64,000 nt of DNA from Bradyrhizobium sp. CCBAU 51765 (GCF_015291725.1 NZ_CP030038.1:2841001-2905000); one strand, 5' to 3'; shown: positions 17,115 to 26,511, counted from the stretch's first letter. Made by a program: numbers and translations. The notes: generated from the sequence alone by a model not told the origin.

Positions 17115-17287
17115 TGAAGGCCGTCACGAGCGGGTTGCTCGAACTGCTCCGACGCAATCGCAGTACCGCGTCCGGTCGACCGGTCTTCGGAACGCTCCGG
17201 TTGCGCCGAAGGGCCGCCGAACGTCCGATTGACAAGCAGGGCGCGAAAGACGCCCATGTGGCGCCCGAGAGCGCTCGCGCGGTCTAA
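17114..17287 (+). CDS. Doubtful 57-residue ORF starting at the operator
   Basis: An ATG that begins on the last base of the 17097-17114 palindrome opens a 57-codon frame ending TAA. The product starts MKAVTSGLLELLRRNRS and is arginine-rich with no recognised domain. There is no Shine-Dalgarno sequence; it would have to be a leaderless message. It could be a leader peptide for the operon, but chance is equally likely. Confidence 0.2.
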   Translation: MKAVTSGLLELLRRNRSTASGRPVFGTLRLRRRAAERPIDKQGAKDAHVAPESARAV

Positions 17288-17354
17288 GATCAAGGCAAGG
17301 GCCGGGCACTCGGTCCAGGGCACAAGAGTCAGGAATGAAGGGGAGGGACATCTG

Positions 17355-18545
17355 ATGTTCGAACGCAAACAACTGTCGCACAAGGCGACTTGGGCCGCTG
17401 CCGTTGCGGCCATTGCAGGCCTTGCCGGCTTCGCGCCCGCGAAGGCCCAGGACAGCGTCAAGATCGGTCTGATCCTGCCAATGACCGGCGGCCAGGCTTC
17501 GACCGGCAAGCAGATCGAGAACGCGATCAAGCTCTACATGCAGCAGAAGGGCGATACCGTCGCCGGCAAGAAGATCGAAGTCATCGTCAAGGACGATGCT
17601 GCGATCCCGGACAAGACCAAGACCGCCGCGCAGGAGCTGATCGTCAACGACAAGGTCAACTTCATCGCCGGCTTCGGCGTGACGCCGGCCGCGCTCGCCG
17701 CTGCGCCGCTCGCCACGCAGGCCAAGATTCCGGAGGTCGTGATGGCGGCCGGCACTTCCATCATCACCGAGCGCTCGCCGTATATCGTGCGCACCAGCTT
17801 CACGCTGGCGCAGTCATCGACCATCATCGGCGACTGGGCGGTGAAGAACGGCATCAAGAAGGTCGCGACCCTGACTTCGGACTATGCGCCGGGCAATGAC
17901 GCGCTCAACTTCTTCAAGCAGCATTTCACGGCCGGCGGCGGCGAGGTGGTCGAAGAGGTCAAGGTGCCCCTGCAAAATCCTGACTTCGCGCCGTTCCTCC
18001 AGCGCATGAAGGACGCCAAGCCCGATGCGATCTTCGTGTTCGTGCCGGCGGGGCAGGGCGGCAACTTCATGAAACAGTATGCCGAGCGCGGCCTCGACAA
18101 GGCCGGCATCAAGGTGATCGGGCCCGGCGACGTCACCGACGACGACCTTCTCAACAACATGGGCGATGCCGTGCTCGGCACCGTCACTGCGCACCTCTAT
18201 TCTGCGGCGCATCCCTCGCAGATGAACAAGGATTTTGTCGCAGCCTACAAGAAGGCCTTCGGCAACCGCCCGGGCTTCATGGCCGTGGGCGGTTATGACG
18301 GCATCCATCTGATCTACGAGGCGCTGAAGAAGACCGGCGGCGACACGGACGGTACCAAGCTTGTCGAGGCCATGAAGGGGATGAAGTGGGAAAGCCCGCG
18401 CGGCCCGATCTCGATCGATCCCGAGACCCGTGACATCGTGCAGAACATCTACATCCGCAAGGTCGAGAAGGTCGACGGCGAGCTCTACAACGTCGAGTTC
18501 GCGACCTTCGAAGCCGTCAAGGACCTCGGCAAGACCAAGAAGTGA
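17355..18545 (+). CDS. ABC transporter periplasmic substrate-binding protein (LivK-like)
   Basis: 396 residues beginning MFERKQLSHKATWAAAVAAI, a Sec signal peptide cleaved after AKAQ near residue 28. The mature protein opens DSVKIGLILPMTGGQASTGK, the standard type I binding-protein start that places the ligand-binding threonine/serine region. The ATG at 17355 is chosen because GGGGAGGGA precedes it. It is the first gene of a complete liv-type operon (binding protein, LivH, LivM, LivG, LivF). A 210-bp gap with a hairpin repeat separates it from LivH, an arrangement that often raises binding-protein expression above that of the channel. Confidence 0.92.
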   Translation: MFERKQLSHKATWAAAVAAIAGLAGFAPAKAQDSVKIGLILPMTGGQASTGKQIENAIKLYMQQKGDTVAGKKIEVIVKDDAAIPDKTKTAAQELIVNDKVNFIAGFGVTPAALAAAPLATQAKIPEVVMAAGTSIITERSPYIVRTSFTLAQSSTIIGDWAVKNGIKKVATLTSDYAPGNDALNFFKQHFTAGGGEVVEEVKVPLQNPDFAPFLQRMKDAKPDAIFVFVPAGQGGNFMKQYAERGLDKAGIKVIGPGDVTDDDLLNNMGDAVLGTVTAHLYSAAHPSQMNKDFVAAYKKAFGNRPGFMAVGGYDGIHLIYEALKKTGGDTDGTKLVEAMKGMKWESPRGPISIDPETRDIVQNIYIRKVEKVDGELYNVEFATFEAVKDLGKTKK

Positions 18546-18589
18546 CGCGCGAAAGCGCGTCATCCCCGGGGCTCTCTCGGCAAGCTCGC

Positions 18590-18712
18590 CTTACCTCTTC
18601 CGCTTGCGGGAGGGGTCGGCGCGAAGCACCGGGTGAGGGCTCTCTCCTCTGGGGGAGTCTTCGTTGTTGAAGCACCCTCTCCCCAACCCTCTCCCGCAAG
18701 CGGGAGAGGGAG
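18590..18712. repeat. Palindromic intergenic repeat, family 2
   Basis: Contains a perfect 11-bp-arm hairpin CCCTCTCCCGC/GCGGGAGAGGG at 18687-18710 and an imperfect one at 18594-18615. A 41-bp core at 18630-18670 (CGGGTGAGGG...TCGTTGTTGA) differs by only two bases from the copy at 56164-56204. It lies between the binding-protein and LivH genes, where it could protect or terminate part of the transcript. Confidence 0.8.
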
Positions 18713-18757
18713 TGCAGCACGGCCCTTGGCCACACTTGAGATGACCCTCGACTGCTG

Positions 18758-19627
18758 ATGACCGCAATCCTCACCAACCTGTTCGACGGCGTTGCCTACG
18801 GCATGCTGCTGTTCGTGCTCGCCTGCGGGCTCGCGGTCACGCTCGGCCTGATGAACTTCGTCAATCTCGCCCATGGCGCCTTCGCCATGGCCGGCGGCTA
18901 TGTCTGCATGGTGCTGGTCAACCGGATGGGCTGGCCGTTCTTCGCCGCCCTGCCGCTCGCTTTCGTTTCTTCGGCTGCAATCGGTATTGTGCTCGAACGC
19001 ACGCTGTACCGCCACCTCTATGCGCGCAGCCATCTCGACCAGGTCCTGTTCACGATCGGCCTGACCTTCATGTCGGTGGCGGCCGTGGACTACGTCCAGG
19101 GCTCCTCGCGCGTCTTCATCAATTTGCCGGCCGCGCTCCAGGGCCAGTTCGACCTGTTCGGCGTCGGCATCGGACGCTACCGGCTGATGATCATCGTGAT
19201 CTGCGGCCTGCTCACCATCGCGCTTCAGATGGTGCTGGCCAAGACGCGCTTCGGCAGCCGCCTGCGCGCCGCGGTCGACGATCCGCGCGCCGCCAGCGGC
19301 CTCGGCATCAACGTGCCGCAGGTGTTCGCCTTCACGTTCGCATTCGGATGCGGGCTCGCCGGCCTCGGCGGCGCGCTCAGCGCCGAGATCCTCGGCCTCG
19401 ACCCGTATTTTCCGCTGAAATTCATGATCTACTTCCTGATCGTGGTCACCGTGGGCGGCTCCTCTTCGATCACCGGCCCGTTCCTGGCCTCGCTCCTGCT
19501 CGGCATCGGCGACGTCGCCGGCAAGTATTACGTGCCGAAGATGGGCCCCTTCGTGATCTACACCATGATGATCGTGATCCTGATCTGGCGCCCGAACGGT
19601 CTGTTCGGACGCACGGCCGCGCGTTGA
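18758..19627 (+). CDS. livH: Branched-chain-amino-acid-type ABC transporter permease, LivH type
   Basis: 289-residue polytopic permease. LivH pattern GVAYGMLLFVLACGLAVTLG then MNFVNLAHGAFAMAGGY lies at the N-terminus, and VTVGGSSSITGPFLASLLLG and IWRPNGLFGR lie at the C-terminus. It follows the repeat-containing gap and is followed by LivM 8 bp later. It forms half of the second system's channel. Confidence 0.93.
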   Translation: MTAILTNLFDGVAYGMLLFVLACGLAVTLGLMNFVNLAHGAFAMAGGYVCMVLVNRMGWPFFAALPLAFVSSAAIGIVLERTLYRHLYARSHLDQVLFTIGLTFMSVAAVDYVQGSSRVFINLPAALQGQFDLFGVGIGRYRLMIIVICGLLTIALQMVLAKTRFGSRLRAAVDDPRAASGLGINVPQVFAFTFAFGCGLAGLGGALSAEILGLDPYFPLKFMIYFLIVVTVGGSSSITGPFLASLLLGIGDVAGKYYVPKMGPFVIYTMMIVILIWRPNGLFGRTAAR

Positions 19628-19635
19628 GTTCGCCG

Positions 19636-20664
19636 ATGAGCGCTTCGTCCGACGTCGGTTATCACGCCCAGCGCCACGCGCGGTGGCACTACGGTGAAGT
19701 CGTTTTCTGGCTGATCGTGCTGGCCTGCGGCTTCGCATTTCCCAATCGCTATTTGATCATGACCGACATCCTGCGGCTGGCGCTGTTCACGATGTCGCTC
19801 GATCTGATCCTCGGCTATGCCGGCATCGTCTCGCTCGGCCATGCCGCGTTCTTCGGCGTCGGCGCCTATGCCGCGGGGCTGCTTGCCTTGCACGGCATCG
19901 TCACCGAGCCCGTGCTGGCACTGGTCGTCGCCGGCCTTGCCGCGATGGTGCTCGGCTTTGCCACCAGCTTCTTGGTGATCCGCGGCGTCGACCTGACGCG
20001 CCTGATGGTCACGCTCGGAATCGCCCTGCTGCTGGAAGCGCTCGCCGAGCGCTTCTCCAACATCACCGGCGGCACCGACGGCCTGCAGGGCATCGAGATG
20101 CAGCCGATCTTCGGCGAGATCCCTTTCGACATGTTCGGCAAGACCGGCTTCTTCTATTCGCTGGCTGTCCTTTTCCTGCTGTTCCTGTTCGCCCGCCGAG
20201 TCGTGCACTCCCCGTTCGGCCTGTCGCTGCGGGCGATCAAGAACAATCCGCTCCGGGCGGCCGCCATCGGTATTCCGGTCAACCGCCGCCTGATCGCGAT
20301 CTACACACTGGCCGCGTTCTATGCCGGCATCGCGGGCGCACTGTTCACCCAGACCACCGCGATCGCCTCGCTCGATGTGTTCGCCTTCGAGCGCTCGGCC
20401 GATCTGATGCTGGTGCTCGTTATCGGTGGCACCGGCTATCTCTATGGCGGGCTGATCGGCGCGGTGGTGTTCCGCATGCTCCAGGAATTGTTCTCCACCA
20501 TCACGCCGCAATACTGGCAGTTCTGGATCGGCCTCGTGCTGGTCGTGATCGTGTTGGTCGGCCGCCAGCGGCTGCATCGCTGGGTCCTGTATGTGCCGAA
20601 TCTGGTGATCAAGCAGATCGCCGGGCGCAAGGCCGTGGTCGCCGTGCCGGAGAGCGACGCATGA
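19636..20664 (+). CDS. livM: Branched-chain-amino-acid-type ABC transporter permease, LivM type
   Basis: 342 residues, hydrophobic throughout. LivM signatures: MSLDLILGYAGIVSLGHAAF, TRLMVTLGIALLLEALAE, LRAIKNNPLRAAAIGI and VIGGTGYLYGGLIGA. The ATG at 19636 is preferred; a TTG at 19624 overlapping the LivH stop is in frame and also possible. Its stop overlaps the LivG start (ATGA). Confidence 0.92.
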   Translation: MSASSDVGYHAQRHARWHYGEVVFWLIVLACGFAFPNRYLIMTDILRLALFTMSLDLILGYAGIVSLGHAAFFGVGAYAAGLLALHGIVTEPVLALVVAGLAAMVLGFATSFLVIRGVDLTRLMVTLGIALLLEALAERFSNITGGTDGLQGIEMQPIFGEIPFDMFGKTGFFYSLAVLFLLFLFARRVVHSPFGLSLRAIKNNPLRAAAIGIPVNRRLIAIYTLAAFYAGIAGALFTQTTAIASLDVFAFERSADLMLVLVIGGTGYLYGGLIGAVVFRMLQELFSTITPQYWQFWIGLVLVVIVLVGRQRLHRWVLYVPNLVIKQIAGRKAVVAVPESDA

Positions 20665-21416
20665 CCATCGCGCTCGAAACGAAGAATCTCGAAAAGCAGT
20701 TCGGTGGCCTGCGCGTCACCCGCGATTTGTCCTTGAGGATCGAGCAGGGCGCCCGCCACGCGTTGATCGGCCCGAACGGCGCGGGCAAGACCACGGTCAT
20801 CAACCAGCTCACCGGGGTGCTCAAGCCGAACTCGGGCCGCATCCTGCTCGAAGGCCAGGACATCACCGATCTTCCCGTGCACAGGCGCGTGCTGCGCGGC
20901 CTGTCGCGCACCTTCCAGATCAACCAGCTCTATCCCGACCTGACCCCTCTCGAGACCATCGGCCTTGCCGTTTCCGAGCGTCTCGGCCATGGCGGCGACT
21001 GGTGGCGACGGATGGGCACGCGCAATGACGTCAATGACGAGATTGCCGAGCTGCTGGCGCGCTTCCACCTGCTCGACGTCATGAACGAACAGACCGTGAC
21101 GCTGCCCTACGGCAAGCAGCGCCTGCTCGAGATTGCGGTCGCCATTGCGGCCAAGCCGCGCGTTCTGCTGCTCGACGAGCCCGCCGCCGGTGTGCCCGAG
21201 AGCGAGCGCCACGACATTCTCGCCGTCGTCGGCGCGCTGCCGCGCGACGTCACCGTGCTTCTGATCGAGCACGACATGGATCTCGTATTCTCCTTCGCCG
21301 ACCGCATCTCGGTGCTGGTCTCGGGCGCGCTGCTCACGGAGGGGGCACCCGAGCAGGTCGCGCGCGATCCGCAGGTGAAGGCTGTCTATCTCGGCGAGGA
21401 GGCGGTCAATGTCTGA
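20661..21416 (+). CDS. livG: Branched-chain-amino-acid-type ABC transporter ATP-binding protein, LivG type
   Basis: 251 residues. Walker A GPNGAGKTT at 37-45, the LivG segment GLSRTFQINQLYPDLTPLE, signature LPYGKQRLLEIA and Walker B VLLLDEPAAGVP, followed by LIEHDMDLVFSFADR. It overlaps LivM by 4 bp upstream and LivF by 8 bp downstream, so the four genes are translationally linked. Confidence 0.93.
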   Translation: MTIALETKNLEKQFGGLRVTRDLSLRIEQGARHALIGPNGAGKTTVINQLTGVLKPNSGRILLEGQDITDLPVHRRVLRGLSRTFQINQLYPDLTPLETIGLAVSERLGHGGDWWRRMGTRNDVNDEIAELLARFHLLDVMNEQTVTLPYGKQRLLEIAVAIAAKPRVLLLDEPAAGVPESERHDILAVVGALPRDVTVLLIEHDMDLVFSFADRISVLVSGALLTEGAPEQVARDPQVKAVYLGEEAVNV

Positions 21417-22125
21417 CCTGCTCGCGATCGATTCCCTGCGCGCCGGCTACGGTGAGGCCGTGGTCCTGCCCAACATGTCCCTGCGCCTCGCCGAAGGCCA
21501 GGTACTGGCGCTGCTCGGCCGCAACGGCACCGGCAAGACCACGCTGATCAACTCCATCGTCGGCGTCACCCGCCGCTTCTCCGGCTCGATCGCGCTCGCC
21601 GGCGCCGACGTCACGACGCTGCGTCCCGACCAGCGGGCCCGTGCCGGCATCGGCTGGGTGCCGCAGGAGCGCAACATCTTCCGCTCGCTGACGGTGGAAG
21701 AGAACATGACGGCGGTGGCGCAGCCCGGTCCCTGGACCGTCGAGAAGGTCTACGAGATGTTCCCGCGGCTGAAGGAGCGGCGAAGCAATTTCGGCAACCA
21801 GCTCTCCGGCGGCGAGCAGCAGATGCTGGCGATCGGCCGCGCGCTGACCCTCAATCCGAAGGTCCTGCTGCTGGACGAGCCGACCGAGGGCCTCGCCCCC
21901 ATCATCGTCGAGGAGCTGCTCAAGGCGATCGGGACCATCACCCGGGCGGGCGGCATCTGCTCGATCATCGTCGAGCAGAATGCCCAAAAGATTCTGGGGC
22001 TGGCCGATCGCGTTGTGATATTGGAGCGCGGAACGATCGTCCACGACGCCCCGAGCGCCGCGCTGAAGGCCGACCCCTCGGTCCTGGAGCGCCACCTCGG
22101 CGTCGCAGGGGCAGCGGTCCACTGA
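21409..22125 (+). CDS. livF: Branched-chain-amino-acid-type ABC transporter ATP-binding protein, LivF type
   Basis: 238 residues, usual LivF length. Walker A GRNGTGKTT at 37-45, signature LSGGEQQMLAIGRAL and Walker B VLLLDEPTEGLAP are present. It ends the transport part of the operon. A perfect stem-loop lies 9 bp after the stop, before the core-MetE gene. Confidence 0.93.
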   Translation: MSDLLAIDSLRAGYGEAVVLPNMSLRLAEGQVLALLGRNGTGKTTLINSIVGVTRRFSGSIALAGADVTTLRPDQRARAGIGWVPQERNIFRSLTVEENMTAVAQPGPWTVEKVYEMFPRLKERRSNFGNQLSGGEQQMLAIGRALTLNPKVLLLDEPTEGLAPIIVEELLKAIGTITRAGGICSIIVEQNAQKILGLADRVVILERGTIVHDAPSAALKADPSVLERHLGVAGAAVH

Positions 22126-22133
22126 TTTCTTCG

Positions 22134-22157
22134 CTTCTCCCCGCTTGCGGGGAGAAG
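22134..22157. repeat. Perfect stem-loop in liv operon, short family 2 relative
   Basis: CTTCTCCCCGC-tt-GCGGGGAGAAG, 11-bp arms with a two-base loop, between LivF and the core-MetE gene. The sequence resembles single hairpins of the larger repeats at 18.7 and 56.1 kb. No T-run follows, so it is more likely a processing or stability element than a terminator. Confidence 0.7.
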
Positions 22158-22194
22158 GAGTACAACGAGCGCTGAAATTTCGGGAGAAACAAAA

Positions 22195-23313
22195 ATGCAG
22201 CGAACCAGAGCCCCCTTCCGCGCCGACGAGGTCGGCAGTCTCCTGCGTCCGGCCAAGATCAAGGAGGCGCGCGCCAGGCTCGAGAAGGGCGAGATCTCGG
22301 CCGACGATCTGCGCAAGATCGAGGATCTGGAGATCGAGAAGGTCGTGCACAAGCAGGCCTCGATTGGCCTGCAGCTCGCGACCGACGGCGAATTCCGCCG
22401 CTCCTGGTGGCATTTCGACTTCCTGGCCAAGCTCACCGGCTGCGAGCTGTTTCACCCCGACACCGGCATCCAGTTCGCGGGCGTGCAGACCCGCCACGAT
22501 GCGGTCCGCGTCATCGGCAAGCTCGACTTCCCCGACAACCATCCGATGCTGGATCACTTCCGCTTCCTGAAGAAGTACGCCGACCAGGCCCACGTCACCG
22601 CCAAGATGACGATCCCGTCGCCGGCGGTGCTCCACTTCCGCGGCGGCCGCAAGTCGATCTCCAAGGACGTCTATCCCGATCTCGACGCGTTCTACGAGGA
22701 TCTCGGCAAGACCTACCGCAAGGCGGTGAAGGCCTTCTACGACGCCGGCTGCCGCTATCTCCAGTTCGACGATACCGTCTGGGCCTATCTCTGTTCGCAG
22801 GACGAACTGCAGAAGGCGCGTGAGCGCGGCGACAATCCCGACGGTCTCCAGCAGATCTATGCACGCATCATCAACTACGCGCTGGCCGAGAAGCCAGCCG
22901 ACATGGTGGTGACGACGCATGTCTGCCGCGGTAATTTCCGCTCCACCTGGATCTCCTCGGGCGGCTACGAGCCGGTTGCCGAGACCATGCTCGCGGGCAC
23001 CAATTACGACGGCTACTTCCTCGAATACGACAGCGACCGCGCCGGCGGCTTCGAGCCGCTGCGCTTCCTGCCCAAGGGCAACAAGGTCGTCGTGGTCGGC
23101 GTCATCACCTCGAAGTTCGGTGAGCTCGAGAAGAAGGACGACATCAAGCGCCGCCTGGAAGAAGCCGCCAAGTTCGCCCCGCTGGAGCAGCTCGCACTCT
23201 CGCCGCAATGCGGCTTTGCCTCGACGGAAGAGGGCAACGTTCTCTCCGAGGAGGAGCAATGGGCCAAGCTCAGCCTTGCGGTCGAGATCGCGAAGGAAGT
23301 GTGGGGCCAGTAA
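22195..23313 (+). CDS. Core cobalamin-independent methionine synthase-like methyltransferase (YxjG/MetE C-terminal type)
   Basis: 372 residues matching the catalytic half of MetE only, as in the YxjG/YxjH group. RADEVGSLLRP at the start and TDGEFRRSWWHFDF at 63-76 are hallmark motifs. Zinc ligands are visible: His and Cys in THVCRGN (about 241-247), Glu in the YFLEYD segment (about 277) and Cys in SPQCGFAS (about 340). It likely methylates homocysteine or a related thiol; the methyl donor is unknown because the folate-binding N-terminal half of MetE is absent. A GGGAGA ribosome site precedes the ATG. It lies 69 bp after LivF, so it may be part of the transport operon. Confidence 0.87.
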   Translation: MQRTRAPFRADEVGSLLRPAKIKEARARLEKGEISADDLRKIEDLEIEKVVHKQASIGLQLATDGEFRRSWWHFDFLAKLTGCELFHPDTGIQFAGVQTRHDAVRVIGKLDFPDNHPMLDHFRFLKKYADQAHVTAKMTIPSPAVLHFRGGRKSISKDVYPDLDAFYEDLGKTYRKAVKAFYDAGCRYLQFDDTVWAYLCSQDELQKARERGDNPDGLQQIYARIINYALAEKPADMVVTTHVCRGNFRSTWISSGGYEPVAETMLAGTNYDGYFLEYDSDRAGGFEPLRFLPKGNKVVVVGVITSKFGELEKKDDIKRRLEEAAKFAPLEQLALSPQCGFASTEEGNVLSEEEQWAKLSLAVEIAKEVWGQ

Positions 23314-23335
23314 GTCTCCGCAGCTAAGGCTCACG

Positions 23336-23472
23336 GGTCCGGGACGCGCTGCAACGCTCTTGTGTTGCTGCGCAGAGCCGGCACCCATGCTGCTCGACTT
23401 GCTCTTCGGAGATATGGGCCTCGGCTCTGCAGCGCACCGCTGAAGAAGCGCTGCGCTGCGTCCGGGCACGAG
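23336..23472. repeat. Composite palindromic intergenic repeat, family 4
   Basis: Left end GGTCCGGGACGCGCTGCAACGC and right end GCGCTGCGCTGCGTCCGGG are near inverted repeats; inner segments GCAGAGCCG and CGGCTCTGC are perfectly inverted. This kind of element is common around Bradyrhizobium genes. It abuts the decayed caspase fragment. Confidence 0.6.
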
Positions 23473-23478
23473 AGCATC

Positions 23479-23697
23479 TCACCCCTCCGGCCGATCGACC
23501 TCCCCCAGCAGGGGCGAGTTGGACCACGGCACCTGATTGTTCTTGGTGGCCGACACCAACCTCAGCCCGCACCCGCCTCAACATCTCCTGCGCCTCCACG
23601 CCCGGCCCTGCCGACATGGCGCGAGGGCGGCGGAGCGTCGCGAGCTCGCGCCTTCGCCGTCGGGTGGGACCTCGTTTGGCGCGGTCGCATAGGCCAT
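23479..23697 (-). pseudogene. Decayed C-terminal fragment of a caspase-family (peptidase C14) gene
   Basis: Three stretches in three different minus-strand frames match the last part of bacterial caspase-like domains in the right order. First MAYATAPNEVPPDGEG from 23697, then VEAQEMLRRVRAEV from 23599, then VSATKNNQVPWSNSPLLGEV from 23556 to a stop at 23479. Intact family members read roughly AYATAPGxV...DGxG, VxxMLxRVRxxV, ATxxxQxPWxxSSL. Two frameshifts and loss of everything upstream, including the catalytic His/Cys region, make it a relic. Identification is from my memory of the family and needs a translated search. Confidence 0.65.
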
Positions 23698-23811
23698 CAG
23701 CGGCGGCTCGCCGCGGACGGATCGGGGCGCCGGACGTATGCGCTATTCCCTGAGTGGGCAGAATTTGCTAGGACACGGAGCCCAACCTGTCTGCCCACTG
23801 TGTCCCACCCC

Positions 23812-25167
23812 ATGAAGAACGACGAAATCCTGAGCCAGATCACGGAGTTCTGCCGCAAGGCGGACATGGCGGAATCGACGTTCGGCCGGCGCGCGGTGAA
23901 TGATGGGAAGCTGGTGCATCGCCTGCGCGAGGGAAAACGCATCACCATCGACACGCTGGAGCGGATCCAGGCCTATATGGCCGCATCGATCGCCGGCGGC
24001 ATGCCGCCGCCGCGGGGACTTCAGGTCCCGCCCGAAAAGCGCGATCCACGCGGCAATTTCCGGTTCTTCGAGAACCGCCAGAAATACCTGCTGTTCGTCC
24101 ACACCTGCAGCGAAAAGCGAGTGATCGCAGACAGGGTCGCGCTGGAACTGGCCTCGATCCATCCGCGCCCGCCGGCCTTGCGCCTGTTCGATGCCGGCGT
24201 CGGCGACGGCACGGTGCTGGCGCGGGTGCTGCGCGCAACGCATCAGCGCTTTCCGCACATGCCGTTCTATGTCGCTGGCAAGGAGCTCAGTCTGGAGGAC
24301 CTGCGCCTGACGCTGGAAAAGGTGCCGGATCGCATTTTCGAGCATCCGGCATCGGTGTTCGTCTTCACCAACATGTTTTACGCGGAGGCGCCCTGGCTTA
24401 CGCCGGCATCGCCGGCTGCGGCGGCCGCTACCGTCTGGCACGAGGTGCCGCTCCGCGGCGCTTCGTCGGGCGAGTTCGAGCAGCAGATCGCGGAGCTGAG
24501 GCCATTCCTGGAGCAGAACTGGCGCGCCGCGATCAGCCCCCGCACCGCCATGCCGCTCTACGAGCGGCCCGTCGTCCTCGTGCTCTATCGCGAGGATCAC
24601 AGGTTTCTTCTGGATGCGACCATTCCGCGGCCGGGCCAGGCCGAGGCCAATTTCGACCTCGTCATCGCTTCCCAGCCCTACCGGGCCCTGTCCTCGGTCA
24701 ATTTCCGGGCCAAACGCATTATTGCCCCCCTGGCGCGGGCGCTTCGACCGGGAGGGCGGCTGATCGGAATCCACTCCCATGGCCAGGATCCGGGCATGGA
24801 AATGATCCAGGCGATCTGGCCGGGAGAAAACCCTTTCTCAGTGAGCCGTCATGAGCTATTGCGCGCAGTTAAGTATGAACTTGGATCGGTGGGCCGCGAC
24901 TTAAATTTTAATGCCTACGCGGACAACCGTTCGATCTTCAGGTATGATATGGAAGCTCTGCCCAACGAGGTCACGGGCACTATCGGAACCTCGACGGCCT
25001 TTGCAGCGTGGAATGCGGCGGTGTATGTCGCTCAGATTGAGGACGACCGGTTGACGGAAATGACTCAAAACAGCCGCACCCTGGACGCCGCCAGGGACGT
25101 GCTGCGGAAGTACAATGGGCTCTGGTTTCTCGACGAATCCTACGTCATCTCGCGCCGGCGTGATTGA
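23812..25167 (+). CDS. HTH-like N-terminus fused to class I SAM-dependent methyltransferase-like domain
   Basis: 451 residues. Residues 1-60 (with STFGRRAVNDGKLVHRLREG) look like a short helix-turn-helix of the kind found in small rhizobial DNA-binding proteins. From about residue 110 a class I methyltransferase fold is suggested by motif I LFDAGVGDGTVL at about 125-136 and the post-motif segment LARALRPGGRLIGIHSHGQ at about 312-330. It lies 60 bp before metK and reads into metK-ahcY, so a role in sensing or controlling AdoMet/SAH balance is an attractive inference. No Shine-Dalgarno is seen before the ATG at 23812, though the frame upstream is repeat DNA. Confidence 0.6.
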   Translation: MKNDEILSQITEFCRKADMAESTFGRRAVNDGKLVHRLREGKRITIDTLERIQAYMAASIAGGMPPPRGLQVPPEKRDPRGNFRFFENRQKYLLFVHTCSEKRVIADRVALELASIHPRPPALRLFDAGVGDGTVLARVLRATHQRFPHMPFYVAGKELSLEDLRLTLEKVPDRIFEHPASVFVFTNMFYAEAPWLTPASPAAAAATVWHEVPLRGASSGEFEQQIAELRPFLEQNWRAAISPRTAMPLYERPVVLVLYREDHRFLLDATIPRPGQAEANFDLVIASQPYRALSSVNFRAKRIIAPLARALRPGGRLIGIHSHGQDPGMEMIQAIWPGENPFSVSRHELLRAVKYELGSVGRDLNFNAYADNRSIFRYDMEALPNEVTGTIGTSTAFAAWNAAVYVAQIEDDRLTEMTQNSRTLDAARDVLRKYNGLWFLDESYVISRRRD

Positions 25168-25195
25168 CATCATTAAAGGTAAACATCGCAAACGC

Positions 25196-25212
25196 CCGCC
25201 GGCTAGCGGCGG
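25196..25212 (+). promoter_or_regulatory. Stem-loop in metK leader
   Basis: CCGCCG-gctag-CGGCGG forms a perfect 6-bp stem with a 5-base loop, 15 bases before the metK ATG and just ahead of the ribosome-binding region AAGGGG. It could affect translation initiation. I compared it by eye with SAM-II and SAM/SAH riboswitch patterns and found no match. Confidence 0.35.
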
Positions 25213-25227
25213 AACAAGGGGTTACTG

Positions 25228-26424
<1,197 letters not shown>

Positions 26425-26433
26425 TTCTCTTGC

Positions 26434-26475
26434 GTCGTTCCGGGTTCGCTCGTTTCACGAGCGCCCCGGAACGAC
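26434..26475. repeat. Hairpin repeat between metK and ahcY
   Basis: Outer arms GTCGTTCCGGG and CCCGGAACGAC enclose an inner hairpin GCTCG-tttca-CGAGC at 26448-26462. The arms resemble those of the 16452-16553 repeat. There is no clear T-run after it, so it may act as a partial attenuator or an mRNA-processing site between the two genes. Confidence 0.65.
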
Positions 26476-26511
26476 GAGCCAACAAGACGAGCCAACAAAC
26501 AGGAACCCCCT

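Larger units (their letters stand above)
16842..17354. other. Intergenic region upstream of second liv-type operon
   Basis: About 510 bp between the divergent lipoprotein and binding-protein genes. It contains the palindrome GGTAAT-tt-ATTACC at 16925-16938, a promoter-operator-like element at 17080-17114 and a doubtful 57-codon frame at 17114-17287. It has noticeably lower GC between 16880 and 17110 than the flanking genes. No other gene is supported. Confidence 0.55.
23314..23811. other. Repeat- and pseudogene-bearing intergenic region
   Basis: About 500 bp between the core-MetE gene and the HTH-methyltransferase gene. The first third is a palindromic repeat, the middle is a decayed caspase-like fragment on the minus strand, and the last 110 bp hold no recognised element although they must include the promoter for the next gene. 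Confidence 0.6.

Noticed and set aside
21406..23469. Long minus-strand open frame opposite LivF and core MetE
   Set aside because: Same reason: composition bias, no motifs, spans two well-supported genes and a repeat.
25168..25227. SAM riboswitch in the metK leader
   Set aside because: Only 60 bp are available and, by eye, neither the SAM-II pseudoknot pattern nor the SAM/SAH pattern fits; only a simple stem-loop is present. A covariance-model search would be decisive.
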